In this document: positions 45,191 to 53,845 of the stretch, one piece after another | How the letters are laid out: every line of letters starts with the position of its first letter | How positions within the stretch are numbered: position 1 is the stretch's first letter | Assembly: GCA_964449285.1 (NCBI GenBank) | Contig: CAYUZX010000010.1 | Coordinates: 3,510 to 67,509 of the forward strand | Length of the DNA: 64,000 bases | Source: QYOJ01 sp964449285 | GTDB taxonomy: Bacteria; Bacteroidota; Bacteroidia; Bacteroidales; FEN-979 | Direction: 5' to 3' | Made by a program: the position numbers and the translations under genes | The notes under the pieces: model-generated | Told to the model about the DNA's origin: nothing | What the model saw: only the letters and a program-made list of their open reading frames with translations | The model's database searches: none

Positions 45191-46309
45191 ATGGAACTGG
45201 AAATTAGACAGGTAAAAAATCAACGGGATCTGAACAGATTTATCGATTTTCAGTTTCGGTTATACAAGGGAAACCCTTACTGGTGTCCACCGTTATGGAT
45301 GGATGAAATCAAGACACTCCGTAAAGATAAAAACCCTGCATTTGCTCATTGCGAAGCTGAATACTGGATTGCTTACCGGGATAAAAGCCCTGTAGGACGG
45401 ATTGCAGGACTGATCAATCATAAAGCGAATGAGCGATGGGGAGAGAACCTGGTACGTTTTGGATGGATCGATTTCATTGATGATCCGGAGGTCTCAGATA
45501 AACTCATCGAAACGGTCGTTGCCTGGGGAAAGGAGAAGGGGATGACAGGTATTCATGGGCCACTGGGGTTTTCCGATATGGATAACGAAGGCATGTTGAT
45601 TGAGGGGTTTGATCAGTTAGCCATTATAACTTCCATCTACAATGACCCCTATTACCCGGTCCATATGGAACGGATGGGATTTGTCAAGGCAGCCGACTGG
45701 GTACAATATGAGTTTGATATTCCGCCTATTCCCGAAAAATTTGAAAAAACAAAGACTCTGGTAGAGAAGCGTTATAATGTGCATGTGGTGAAGACCAAGA
45801 AAAAGAAGGAGTTACTCCCCTATGCCCGGAAGATGTTCAGGATGCTCAATATTGCCTTTGATGAGCTTTATGGATTCGCTTCTCTGACCAACGAACAAAT
45901 GGATGCCTATACCAAACAGTATTTTGGGTTCATCCGTCCCGAGTTTATCTCCTTTGTCGTTAATGAGCAAGATGATATCGTTGGCTTTGGCATTTCGCTA
46001 CCGAACCTTACCTATGCACTCCAGAAGTCCAACGGCCGTTTGTTCCCTTTTGGCTGGTATCATTTGCTTAAGGCAATGCGGAATAATGAGATTATCGACA
46101 TGTACCTGCTTGGAGTTCATCCCGATTATCATGGGAAGGGAGTTGCCGCACTGTTCTTCTATGAAATGAATAAGGCTTACCTCGATTTCGGAATTAAAAA
46201 AGCTATCTCAAGCCCCCAACTGGAGGAGAACTCGAAGGCGTTGTCGATCTGGAAAAGCTTTCCGGCGAATCAGAATGTGCTCCGCAGGGTTTGGATTAAA
46301 CAATTTTAA
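45191..46309 (+). CDS. GNAT-fold acyltransferase, candidate bacterial ceramide synthase
   Basis: A 372-residue protein of the YghO-like family. The N-terminal half (MELEIRQVKNQRDLNRFIDF, GNPYWCPPLWMDE, GPLGFSDMDNEGMLIEGFD) and the C-terminal GNAT core (MYLLGVHPDYHGKGVAALFFYEM, with a CoA-loop-like HGKGVA) are visible. In Caulobacter a GNAT-like protein beside spt (bCerS) N-acylates the long-chain base, and the placement here, 17 bp after spt and 23 bp before an epimerase-like reductase, matches that set. Function is inferred from context rather than from active-site evidence. Confidence 0.72.
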   Translation: MELEIRQVKNQRDLNRFIDFQFRLYKGNPYWCPPLWMDEIKTLRKDKNPAFAHCEAEYWIAYRDKSPVGRIAGLINHKANERWGENLVRFGWIDFIDDPEVSDKLIETVVAWGKEKGMTGIHGPLGFSDMDNEGMLIEGFDQLAIITSIYNDPYYPVHMERMGFVKAADWVQYEFDIPPIPEKFEKTKTLVEKRYNVHVVKTKKKKELLPYARKMFRMLNIAFDELYGFASLTNEQMDAYTKQYFGFIRPEFISFVVNEQDDIVGFGISLPNLTYALQKSNGRLFPFGWYHLLKAMRNNEIIDMYLLGVHPDYHGKGVAALFFYEMNKAYLDFGIKKAISSPQLEENSKALSIWKSFPANQNVLRRVWIKQF

Positions 46310-46312
46310 GTA

Positions 46313-46350
46313 GCGAGGTAGCGAAAAGCGAAATGCGAAAAGCGAAAAGC
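46313..46350. repeat. Heptamer array GCGAAAA containing a start codon
   Basis: Units read GCGAGGTA, GCGAAAA, GCGAAAT, GCGAAAA, GCGAAAA and GC. The array begins 4 bp after the stop of the GNAT gene and runs into the first six codons of the epimerase gene. The ATG at 46333 is formed where one unit carries T instead of A, so the array encodes the N-terminus MRKAKS. Confidence 0.8.
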
Positions 46351-47346
46351 ATTCTAATAACCGGGGCGAGTGGTTTTATTGGCAGCCATCTGGTAGAGCA
46401 GGGTCTGAGCAGGGGGTATGAGGTATACGCTGCTGTTAGAAAAACAAGTTCACGAAGATATCTTACCGATACCCGCATTCGGTTTCTGGAACTGGATTAT
46501 CCTTCCCCTGAAAGTTTGGCTAGTCAGCTAGCAGCATTGAAGACCAATGGAATACGGTTTGATTTTATCATTCATAATGCTGGTACTACAAGGGCTCGCA
46601 ATGGTGAGGAGTTCGATCTCGTCAACAATCTCTTTACGCAAAACCTGGTTGAAGCATTGGAAGCGACCGGGTTGGTTCCCGAGAAGTTTGTCTATATCAG
46701 CTCTCTTGCTGCTATAGGACCAGGCGATCCGATTACCATGCATCCTATCTCTGATGAAACGCCACCCCATCCGATTGATATGTATGGGAGGAGCAAACGG
46801 GCTGCGGAGGTTTACCTCCAATCCAAATTCGATTTTCCCTGTCTGATACTACGGCCCACGGGTGTGTATGGCCCACGGGAAACTGATTACCTGGCAGTTT
46901 ACCGGAATCTGAATAAGGGCTTTGAGTTTTACGCAGGGTGTGCCGGGCAGAGGGTAAGTTTTCTCTATATCACTGATCTTGTCAACCTGATTTATGAGGC
47001 CATGAATTCTGACTGCTTCAATAAAATCTGGGTGGCCTCGGATGGCCGTAATTATTCGGTCAGGGAGTTTTCGTCCCTGGTGAAGAAAATCCTGAGGAAG
47101 AAGGCTATTCAAGTGATAGTGCCACTTCCTGTTGTTCGTCTTCTGGCTGGAATTCTGGAGTTTGCGTATCGTCCTTTCGGAAAGGTTCCCCTTTTAAACC
47201 GGGAGAAAGTGGCTATTATGGGAAGTATGAACTGGCAATGCGATCCTACATCTTGTTTTAGGGACCTGCATTTTTCTCCACAATACGACTTGGAGCGGGG
47301 GTTAAAGGAGACCATTGCCTGGAATCGGGAACAGGGCCGGATTTAG
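46333..47346 (+). CDS. NAD-dependent epimerase/reductase, candidate CerR
   Basis: A 337-residue extended short-chain dehydrogenase. The nucleotide-binding ITGASGFIGSHLVEQ lies near the N-terminus, the catalytic YxxxK is in DMYGRSKRAAE, and LRPTGVYGPRE is the usual substrate-domain motif. In Caulobacter the ceramide-pathway reductase CerR is of this superfamily, and gene order (spt, GNAT, epimerase) supports reduction of the 3-keto group here. The first six codons come from a GCGAAAA heptamer array. A terminator follows the stop directly. Confidence 0.75.
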   Translation: MRKAKSILITGASGFIGSHLVEQGLSRGYEVYAAVRKTSSRRYLTDTRIRFLELDYPSPESLASQLAALKTNGIRFDFIIHNAGTTRARNGEEFDLVNNLFTQNLVEALEATGLVPEKFVYISSLAAIGPGDPITMHPISDETPPHPIDMYGRSKRAAEVYLQSKFDFPCLILRPTGVYGPRETDYLAVYRNLNKGFEFYAGCAGQRVSFLYITDLVNLIYEAMNSDCFNKIWVASDGRNYSVREFSSLVKKILRKKAIQVIVPLPVVRLLAGILEFAYRPFGKVPLLNREKVAIMGSMNWQCDPTSCFRDLHFSPQYDLERGLKETIAWNREQGRI

Positions 47347-47393
47347 AAAAAAAGAGGCTGTCTCATTTTTGAGACAGCCTCTTTTTTTCTAAA
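47342..47393. terminator. Bidirectional rho-independent terminator
   Basis: Perfect 24-bp arms (47342-47365 and 47370-47393) around a TTTT loop. The core GAGGCTGTCTCA pairs with TGAGACAGCCTC and is flanked by A7 and T7 tracts, so it works on both strands. It ends the sphingolipid operon and, from the other side, the SusCD operon whose stop is at 47406. Confidence 0.93.
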
Positions 47394-47405
47394 TGGAGAA
47401 TAAAT

Positions 47406-48842
47406 TTAATATTTATCCCAGAACAGTTTTGTTCCAACATCATCTCCACCAATAGCAGCTGCAGCAGCTGCACGGTTTGCACCATTTAAGGTTTGTTCTG
47501 CAGTTGGATATGTTAACCGCAATGGAACAACACTTTCGGCATCAGGAGGAGGAACAAGTACTGGATAATCTAACATTCTCCAGGCAGTCCAACCCTCAAA
47601 CCCACGATTATAGAGAGCGATCCATTTTTGAATACCAATTTTCTCTTGCCATGTGCCTTGAGCAGTTGCATAAGCCACATTCGTTTGAGCCAGGTATGCA
47701 TCAGCTTCAGCAGGAGTACCTCCATAGGATTCAATGGAGGCCCTGATTCCAGCATTATAATGCGCTTCAGCAGTTCCACCTACGCTGAAACCTCTCTCGG
47801 CTCCTTCAGCCAATAAAAATTCAACTTCGGCCAGATCAAAGAAATCTGACGGGTAAACAGCTTCTGTAAGGGCTGGAGCAACATGCGAAAATTGGCTGAA
47901 GTCGTTAGACTCACCGTAAAGTCCTCCGATATATGCCGGAGGATCCCCAACTGTGGTAAAATAAAACGGCAGCCTGGGATCAGTTAAATCGTTCAGCACA
48001 TCTATAAACGTGTTTGCCCCCACAAAGTCATTTCTGCCACTGAGTACCAGATTTTCGTTAACGGGGTTGTTGTTAGGCTGAGAACTCATATAAGCCATTA
48101 ACGCATTGTCGCTATTCGATGTGATGACTCCTGCTGTAACAGCATCAGCAACAGTTGTGGCAGCCAGTGCATTATCCACATCAGCCAAAAGCATGCCCAT
48201 CCTTAATTTCAGGGAATTGGCAAATTTATACCACTTACTAACATCGCCGTAGAACATATTATCTGCACTTCCAAAACTAGCCTGTGCCTGATCCATCGAT
48301 GCAATTGCGGCAGAAAGCCTGACAATCAGATCTTTGTAAATGGTAAGGCCATCATCATATTTGGGCAGTAAAACGGCAGCATCCAATGCTTCGGTATAGG
48401 GGACATCCCCAAACGTTTCAACAAGCACGGCATACGAATAAACGGCCAGAACCTCAGTAATGGCAAGCTTGTTTGTGAGGACAGCAGCGCCATCGCCAGG
48501 CAGTGTTCCTGTTTCCGCTAACACTTTTGCAGATTCCTTTAGATTCATCAGAACATCTCTGTACAAAATATTCCAGAAATTGCCAGGAATCGGACGGGTT
48601 GTGATATCGTAATTGGCTTCATCAATATAGGTAGTTTCAGTCCATTGCTGGACATACATGCGGAAATTGTTTCGGTTAACATTTGGCGTAGTCATGCCGT
48701 TGGAAAGAGCTAACTGGGCCCCTATGAATAAGGATTCTCCGGGAACGTTCGTTGGATCTTTTATGTTAACATTTAGCTCCTCGAGTTTCGTACAAGACGA
48801 AAACACCAGGAATGTCAATATAATTGCTACTATGTTTTTCAT
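47406..48842 (-). CDS. SusD/RagB-family outer-membrane lipoprotein
   Basis: A 478-residue surface lipoprotein. The signal peptide ends in FSSC (about residue 17). Typical SusD traits are the helical TPR-like body, NNFRMYVQQWTETTYIDEANY near the start, AITEVLAVYSYAVLVETFGDVPYTEAL and the C-terminal WIALYNRGFEGWTAWRMLDYP. It acts as the ligand-capturing lid on its SusC partner, encoded 11 bp upstream. It resembles the SusD-like_2 branch often linked to non-glycan ligands. No glycoside hydrolase is adjacent. Confidence 0.92.
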   Translation of the reverse strand: MKNIVAIILTFLVFSSCTKLEELNVNIKDPTNVPGESLFIGAQLALSNGMTTPNVNRNNFRMYVQQWTETTYIDEANYDITTRPIPGNFWNILYRDVLMNLKESAKVLAETGTLPGDGAAVLTNKLAITEVLAVYSYAVLVETFGDVPYTEALDAAVLLPKYDDGLTIYKDLIVRLSAAIASMDQAQASFGSADNMFYGDVSKWYKFANSLKLRMGMLLADVDNALAATTVADAVTAGVITSNSDNALMAYMSSQPNNNPVNENLVLSGRNDFVGANTFIDVLNDLTDPRLPFYFTTVGDPPAYIGGLYGESNDFSQFSHVAPALTEAVYPSDFFDLAEVEFLLAEGAERGFSVGGTAEAHYNAGIRASIESYGGTPAEADAYLAQTNVAYATAQGTWQEKIGIQKWIALYNRGFEGWTAWRMLDYPVLVPPPDAESVVPLRLTYPTAEQTLNGANRAAAAAAIGGDDVGTKLFWDKY

Positions 48843-48853
48843 AACTTTTTATC

Positions 48854-51800
48854 TTAGAAGGTGAATTTTAAGTTTAAGCTAAAATCACGTGTCGTAGGCA
48901 GTGACCCTGTTGTATATCCTTGCAAGTTCCCTGCTCCCAATCCTGATTCAGGATCTGCATGAGGCAGGTTTTTAAAGATGATTAAAACATTCGAAGCCAC
49001 GGCTGTTAGAGTTATCCCCGTAATAAATGTATTTTTCAATACTTTGGCAGGGATTGTATACGACAACGCGATATGCCTCAGTTTGACATAGCTTGCATCA
49101 TACACAAAGGCTGCATTCGGAAGTCGGGCATACCCGAAGGAGCCATAGTTGGAAGCAGCTATCCTGGTTGCGTTGACTGAGCCGTCCTGATTTACACCTT
49201 CATTGATAAATCCACCGCAATCGGCTGCATATCCTTGGGCAGGATCATTATTGATATATGTAAGCGGATCTCTGACAGGATTGCCAAGGTCGTTCGTATA
49301 AGAGGTCTCTTCATATAAACCGGTGGCCAATCCATAATACATGTCAAGTGAGAAGATGTCTCCACCTTTCTGGAAATCGATTAAGAAAGAGAATGACCAG
49401 TTTTTATAGGATAGGGAGTTTAACAAACCACCTTGCCAATCGGGGTTAACGTTCCCTATCACTTGGTCAGAAGTGGCTGTTCTCAAGTATCTCCCGTTTG
49501 TTGAATCTACGATCTTCTCTCCATCATCATTATAAATAAAATCTGTTCCGTAGATTGTACCATAGGGCTGTCCAACCATTGCATTGATGGAAACACCTCC
49601 CTGGAATCTTCCTAACTGCAGGTTGTCAACACCCTCCAGCAGGCTAAGAACTTTGTTATAGTTCTTTGACCAGTTCAACGTAATATCCCATTTGAAGTTC
49701 TTTGTTTTAATTGGCGTTGCATGGAGAACAAATTCGATCCCACTATTTTGGATTTCACCAGCATTGATGATTTTAATGTTATAACCTGTGCTGGTTGAAA
49801 CCGGAAGTGGCAGAATTTGATTGATGGTATTGGTTTTATACAATGCCAGGTCAAAACCAAGTCGTTTGCCGAGGAAGTACATTTCAAGACCACCTTCAAT
49901 GCTTTTGGTGTTTTCAGGTTTCAACTCAGGGTTTTTCTGTGTAGTTGGAACCGCTGTTGTCAACCCGTTGAATGGAGATAATACAAGGTAATTATCAACA
50001 AGCTGATCAAAATCGGGGCTATTACCTACCTGCGCATAATTCAACCTGATTTTTCCAAAGGAGAGCCATTTTGCGTTAGGGATTACATTGGAAAAGATGA
50101 AGTTACCGGAAACGGAGGGATAATAGTAAGAATTATTATCTGCCGGCAGCGTTGAAGATTGGTCTCTTCTGATCGTACCATCCAGATAAAGGTAGTTTTT
50201 AAATCCTAGTGAAGCGCTGGCATAAATACCGTAAACTCTAACTATTGAAGCAAGCTCTTTAGAGAGGGGCAACGGGCCGGCGCTGTTTTGTAATGAATAG
50301 AGTTCAGGAACGGCTAAGCCTCCGCTGGTAGCTGAAATCAGTCGGTTGTATTTTGTCTGCCTGATATTCATCCCCAAAATAGCTTTCAGGTTAAAAGATT
50401 TCGACAGATTCTTGTTAAAGTTAGCCATGACATCATAGTTATACTCACTGAAGGTAATATCCCTTCTCAGGTAACCAGATCCCTGATCACTCCTGCCGAT
50501 ACTGCCGTCAGGCCCGGTGCCAATGCCAAACGTACCAGGTACACTACCAACAGCTCTTCTTTCTTCCTGGAGTTCGGAGTATGTGTCAACTGAAATCCGG
50601 CCAAAAATGTTTAACCATTCAGCGATTTTATAGGTGACACCCACGTTTCCGATAAAGCGGTTCCGCCTGTCGGATTCATAGTTTTGATACCTTGTCCAAT
50701 ATGGGTTATCCCAGTAAATGGGATTTGCATCAGAGGGGTCAGAGTAGTTCCAGGTTACATTACGATCAGTAAGCTCATACATGTCCTTCTGCTGCTGAAT
50801 GTCAACGTTGGTTTGCCACCATTGACGCATCGAACCCATGATGTTATCATTATAACCGGTTGAGTTACGACCTTTTGCCGTGTTAATTGAGTAGTTTCCG
50901 TATCCTGCAACAGTTAACCTGTCGTTTACGTTCCAGGTTCCGCTCAACATTACATTGTTTTTTTCCAGTTTACTGTTCGGCATCAAACCGTTTTGTGTAT
51001 AGTTTGTGTAGGATAACCTATATGTGCCACCTTTGAAAGCATTCTCGATGGAAAGCGTATTAACAAACGTCAACGGTTTTTCAAAAAAGGTAACGGGATC
51101 GTTTGCAGCCACGGTGTATGGAGTGGCCTTGAGGAAATTCGGTGACTCGGGGTCAACAGCATCCCATTGGTAAACCATGCTGCCATCAAACGGGGCGCCA
51201 TAGGAAGCATCCTCAGAAGTTACAACCCATTGGGTAGTCGGTTGCCCGGCATAGGTAGGATCAACGGTGATTGTATTATCGGCATTGATATACCTTTCAT
51301 ACCAATAGTCTCCCGGGCCATAGTAGTATTGTCCGTAACCAGCACCGTAATCTTTCTGGTAACGAATAAAAGTAGATCTGTCAACAAAACCAATGGATGC
51401 ACTGGTACTGAACGTCACGCCAGCGCCTTTTCTCACCATTCCTGTAGCTTGTTTCCCTTTTTTAGTGGTGATCATGATCACACCGTTTGCAGCCCGCGAA
51501 CCGTACAATGCTGTTGCAGCTGCACCTTTCAACACGTTAATGCTCGCGATATTTTCAGGATTGATATCCGAAGCAGCATTACCAAAGTCGTAACCTGTTC
51601 CAGCCTGTTCCTGAGCACGCGTGTTTGTTACATCGTTATTTACAGGGACACCGTCCACAACAAATAGGGCCTGGTTGTCGCCTGTCAACGATTTAGCGCC
51701 ACGTAACAGGACATTTGTGGAACCACCCAAATTGGTGGTTGAAGTCACATTTAAACCTGCGACTTGTCCTGCCAGGGAATTTACAAAGTTATCTTGTTTG

Positions 51801-52204
51801 ACCATGCTAACCTGGTCACCCTGTACTTCCTGGGTTGAGTACCCAAGAGACTTTTTCTCCCTCGGAATGCCGAGAGCAGTGATTACCACTTCATCCATAA
51901 CCAGAACATCTGATTCCATCGAAATGTTGATGGTGTTGGATTTGCCCAATTCAACTTCCAGGCTCTTCATTCCAACAAAGGAGAAGATAAGTGTGTTGTA
52001 CTCTGTCGGAACGGCTAACGTGTAGTTCCCGTCCAAATCAGTCGTGGTACCTATTGTCGTACCTTTTACCAACACGGTCACTCCCGGAATCGAGCTGCCA
52101 TCATCAGATGATGTAACCGTACCGGTTATGGTTCGTGTTTGTGCAAACACTCCTTGCAATCCTACAAATAATAGTAGGGCAAGGATCATAGTAAATTTTC
52201 TCAT
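48854..52204 (-). CDS. SusC/RagA-family TonB-linked outer-membrane transporter
   Basis: A 1116-residue receptor. A signal peptide (about 1-21) is followed by a carboxypeptidase-like domain (about 22-105: TRTITGTVTSSDDGSSIPGVTVLVKG) and a TonB-box region VMDEVVITALGIPREKKSLGYS. The plug contains the SusC signature NINPENIASINVLKGAAATALYGSRAANGVI. A 22-strand-type barrel ends in TTRDFSLNLKFTF. It forms a transporter with the downstream SusD-like lipoprotein. No degradative enzymes, sigma or anti-sigma genes flank the pair, so the ligand cannot be inferred. Confidence 0.95.
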   Translation of the reverse strand: MRKFTMILALLLFVGLQGVFAQTRTITGTVTSSDDGSSIPGVTVLVKGTTIGTTTDLDGNYTLAVPTEYNTLIFSFVGMKSLEVELGKSNTINISMESDVLVMDEVVITALGIPREKKSLGYSTQEVQGDQVSMVKQDNFVNSLAGQVAGLNVTSTTNLGGSTNVLLRGAKSLTGDNQALFVVDGVPVNNDVTNTRAQEQAGTGYDFGNAASDINPENIASINVLKGAAATALYGSRAANGVIMITTKKGKQATGMVRKGAGVTFSTSASIGFVDRSTFIRYQKDYGAGYGQYYYGPGDYWYERYINADNTITVDPTYAGQPTTQWVVTSEDASYGAPFDGSMVYQWDAVDPESPNFLKATPYTVAANDPVTFFEKPLTFVNTLSIENAFKGGTYRLSYTNYTQNGLMPNSKLEKNNVMLSGTWNVNDRLTVAGYGNYSINTAKGRNSTGYNDNIMGSMRQWWQTNVDIQQQKDMYELTDRNVTWNYSDPSDANPIYWDNPYWTRYQNYESDRRNRFIGNVGVTYKIAEWLNIFGRISVDTYSELQEERRAVGSVPGTFGIGTGPDGSIGRSDQGSGYLRRDITFSEYNYDVMANFNKNLSKSFNLKAILGMNIRQTKYNRLISATSGGLAVPELYSLQNSAGPLPLSKELASIVRVYGIYASASLGFKNYLYLDGTIRRDQSSTLPADNNSYYYPSVSGNFIFSNVIPNAKWLSFGKIRLNYAQVGNSPDFDQLVDNYLVLSPFNGLTTAVPTTQKNPELKPENTKSIEGGLEMYFLGKRLGFDLALYKTNTINQILPLPVSTSTGYNIKIINAGEIQNSGIEFVLHATPIKTKNFKWDITLNWSKNYNKVLSLLEGVDNLQLGRFQGGVSINAMVGQPYGTIYGTDFIYNDDGEKIVDSTNGRYLRTATSDQVIGNVNPDWQGGLLNSLSYKNWSFSFLIDFQKGGDIFSLDMYYGLATGLYEETSYTNDLGNPVRDPLTYINNDPAQGYAADCGGFINEGVNQDGSVNATRIAASNYGSFGYARLPNAAFVYDASYVKLRHIALSYTIPAKVLKNTFITGITLTAVASNVLIIFKNLPHADPESGLGAGNLQGYTTGSLPTTRDFSLNLKFTF

Positions 52205-52443
52205 AATTTTTGGTTTTGATTTGTAAATGGTTTACTAATCAGTAAAGACGAACAACATTCTAATAAATGAGAGTAACTACAATATGGTTCCTGATTTAAC
52301 CATATAAAGAAACCAATTAATCAAATTAGTTAATCAGGTTGTTATGAATCCGGATGCAAGTTAACAACTAAATCAATTAAGAAACAATTTTTTTTAACAT
52401 AAATTTAACAAAAAATTAAAAAAAAAATCTTTTGCCAACAAAT
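52205..52443. promoter_or_regulatory. SusC 5' region with inverted repeat
   Basis: A 239-bp very A/T-rich non-coding stretch between susC-like and the small membrane protein gene. It holds an 8-bp inverted repeat ATATGGTT (52282-52289) and AACCATAT (52298-52305) with an 8-base spacer, about 80 bp before the susC start. It could be an operator or a leader hairpin. No TAnnTTTG box with proper spacing was found. Confidence 0.35.
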
Positions 52444-52890
52444 TCAATTACTTACACCCGATAGATTTTTCAATTTTTTGTAAAAGAAACCGAAGAGGAT
52501 AATCAACAGTGCATAAACCGCTGTTGAAAACCATGGTATTTCGGGCCGGAAGAGATGAAAAACGGTGATCAGAATAGTAGGGACCGAGAAAAGGTAGTAG
52601 CCTATCTGGCGGATGTTCCAAAGAAGAATGATGCCGGAGAAAGCGGTGGCATGAAGTAAAAACAAGCCCAAAAAAAGCAGCGTCACCTGTGTTGCTGACC
52701 AGGTCCTGTCAGGGATATACTGGTTTATAACCTCTGTGATCCAGCCCGAATAGAATAGGGCCAGCAAACAAAGTAATGCCATGATGCCGTAATAGATCCA
52801 GGCAAAGAGACAAAGAACTGAAAGAAGGAGAGGCCGTTTCCCTGCTTGCTTCTCTTGTCCGCCGGAACCATTAGTGTTTACTGTTGCCAT
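52444..52890 (-). CDS. Small four-helix membrane protein, paralogue of next gene
   Basis: A 148-residue protein with four hydrophobic helices after a Gly/Gln/Lys-rich N-terminus. The layout and local words (PLLLSVLCLFAWI, IILLWNIRQIGYYLFSVPTILI) parallel those of the adjacent gene (RLLTILCILTFIG, VMMWRLRKVGFHVYTVAQILL), suggesting tandem duplication. It is the last gene of a three-gene run of small membrane proteins. Function unknown. Confidence 0.72.
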   Translation of the reverse strand: MATVNTNGSGGQEKQAGKRPLLLSVLCLFAWIYYGIMALLCLLALFYSGWITEVINQYIPDRTWSATQVTLLFLGLFLLHATAFSGIILLWNIRQIGYYLFSVPTILITVFHLFRPEIPWFSTAVYALLIILFGFFYKKLKNLSGVSN

Positions 52891-52893
52891 TGT

Positions 52894-53334
52894 TTAGTGC
52901 ATCTGTTTCAACTGGGAACTATACAAAATGATAAACAAACCTGAAAAGAGTAGTTCGATGATGGAAGGACTGGGTAATTTCAGGAAATACATGGGTGCAA
53001 TCAACAGTAAAATCTGTGCAACTGTATAGACATGGAACCCGACTTTCCGCAACCGCCACATCATGACAGCTCCGGTGATGGATACGATATATAACAGTCC
53101 GGTAATAAAAAAGAATTCTGGTGTTGCGTTCAACAGCATATCCATCTCCGGAAGGTTTAGTCTCTCCAGGATCTCTTCAGCTACCACAACGAAAGTGTCA
53201 AAGAAGCCTGCGATGAATAAGCTTGAAAAAGCGTTCAACCCACTCCCGATGAAGGTGAGAATACATAGAATAGTCAGTAACCGGGATCGGTTAGGGTCAG
53301 TCGATACTTCGGGAAGCAGAGGCTGTTCGTCCAT
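52894..53334 (-). CDS. Small four-helix membrane protein
   Basis: About 146 residues from the ATG at 53334 (the frame opens one codon earlier at a TTG). A polar N-terminus DEQPLLPEVSTDPNRSR is followed by four hydrophobic helices. It is a probable paralogue of the gene 3 bp downstream and lies 14 bp after the DUF5684 gene. The function is not recognised. Confidence 0.72.
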   Translation of the reverse strand: MDEQPLLPEVSTDPNRSRLLTILCILTFIGSGLNAFSSLFIAGFFDTFVVVAEEILERLNLPEMDMLLNATPEFFFITGLLYIVSITGAVMMWRLRKVGFHVYTVAQILLLIAPMYFLKLPSPSIIELLFSGLFIILYSSQLKQMH

Positions 53335-53348
53335 CAATGTATGGTAAT

Positions 53349-53744
53349 TTAAGAGAAATTGGATTTATCTCCCACATACTGTGATTTGCCAAATCCAAGG
53401 ATAGGCAGGAAGATAAAACGGAGGAAAAAGAGCCCGACCGTAAATGCTTCATCTTTCCCGAAACTTTTGGAGAGTCCATTCAGGATGATGATATAAATCA
53501 CAATGTTTACAAAAGGGATGAGCATAATCAAGATAAACCACCAGGGCTTCCCGGCTATCTTAATCACCATTAGGTAATTGTAGATTGGGATGATGGCAGC
53601 CCAACCGGGTTCACCCGCTTTTTCGAGAACGAACCAAAGGGCAACAATCTCCAGGATCAAAATGGAGATGCTAATGATAATAATCGGAATCAGGATTGCA
53701 ATCACGAGTGCGATCCAGGGATAAGCCTCAGCTGTTGTTTCCAT
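53349..53744 (-). CDS. DUF5684 membrane protein
   Basis: A 131-residue membrane protein. The conserved words ALWFVLEKAGEPGWAAIIPIYN and IAGKPWWFILIMLIPFVN are those of DUF5684, a family often mis-labelled as signal peptidase I because it can precede that domain. No catalytic Ser-Lys dyad is present. It heads the three-gene membrane-protein run (53744 down to 52444). Role unknown. Confidence 0.8.
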   Translation of the reverse strand: METTAEAYPWIALVIAILIPIIIISISILILEIVALWFVLEKAGEPGWAAIIPIYNYLMVIKIAGKPWWFILIMLIPFVNIVIYIIILNGLSKSFGKDEAFTVGLFFLRFIFLPILGFGKSQYVGDKSNFS

Positions 53745-53780
53745 GGTTAAATTTATTTATGATGATCAAAGATATTAATA

Positions 53781-53843
53781 ATTGCACATGAATTGCCATT
53801 GATTGCATGCATTTATACTCTCATACTCTCATACTCTCATACT
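53781..53843. repeat. Mixed short repeats: ATTGCACATGAATTGCC and TCATACTC octamers
   Basis: A 17-mer at 53781-53797 differs by one base from the two direct copies at 56932-56948 and 56953-56969. TCATACTC octamers at 53815-53843 end 2 bp before the stop codon of the downstream-strand lyase gene. There is no coding potential. Confidence 0.7.
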
Positions 53844-53845
53844 TT

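Noticed and set aside
47406..52204. SusCD pair as the core of a glycan utilisation locus
   Set aside because: No glycoside hydrolase, lyase, sulfatase or hybrid two-component regulator is nearby, so a glycan role is not supported.
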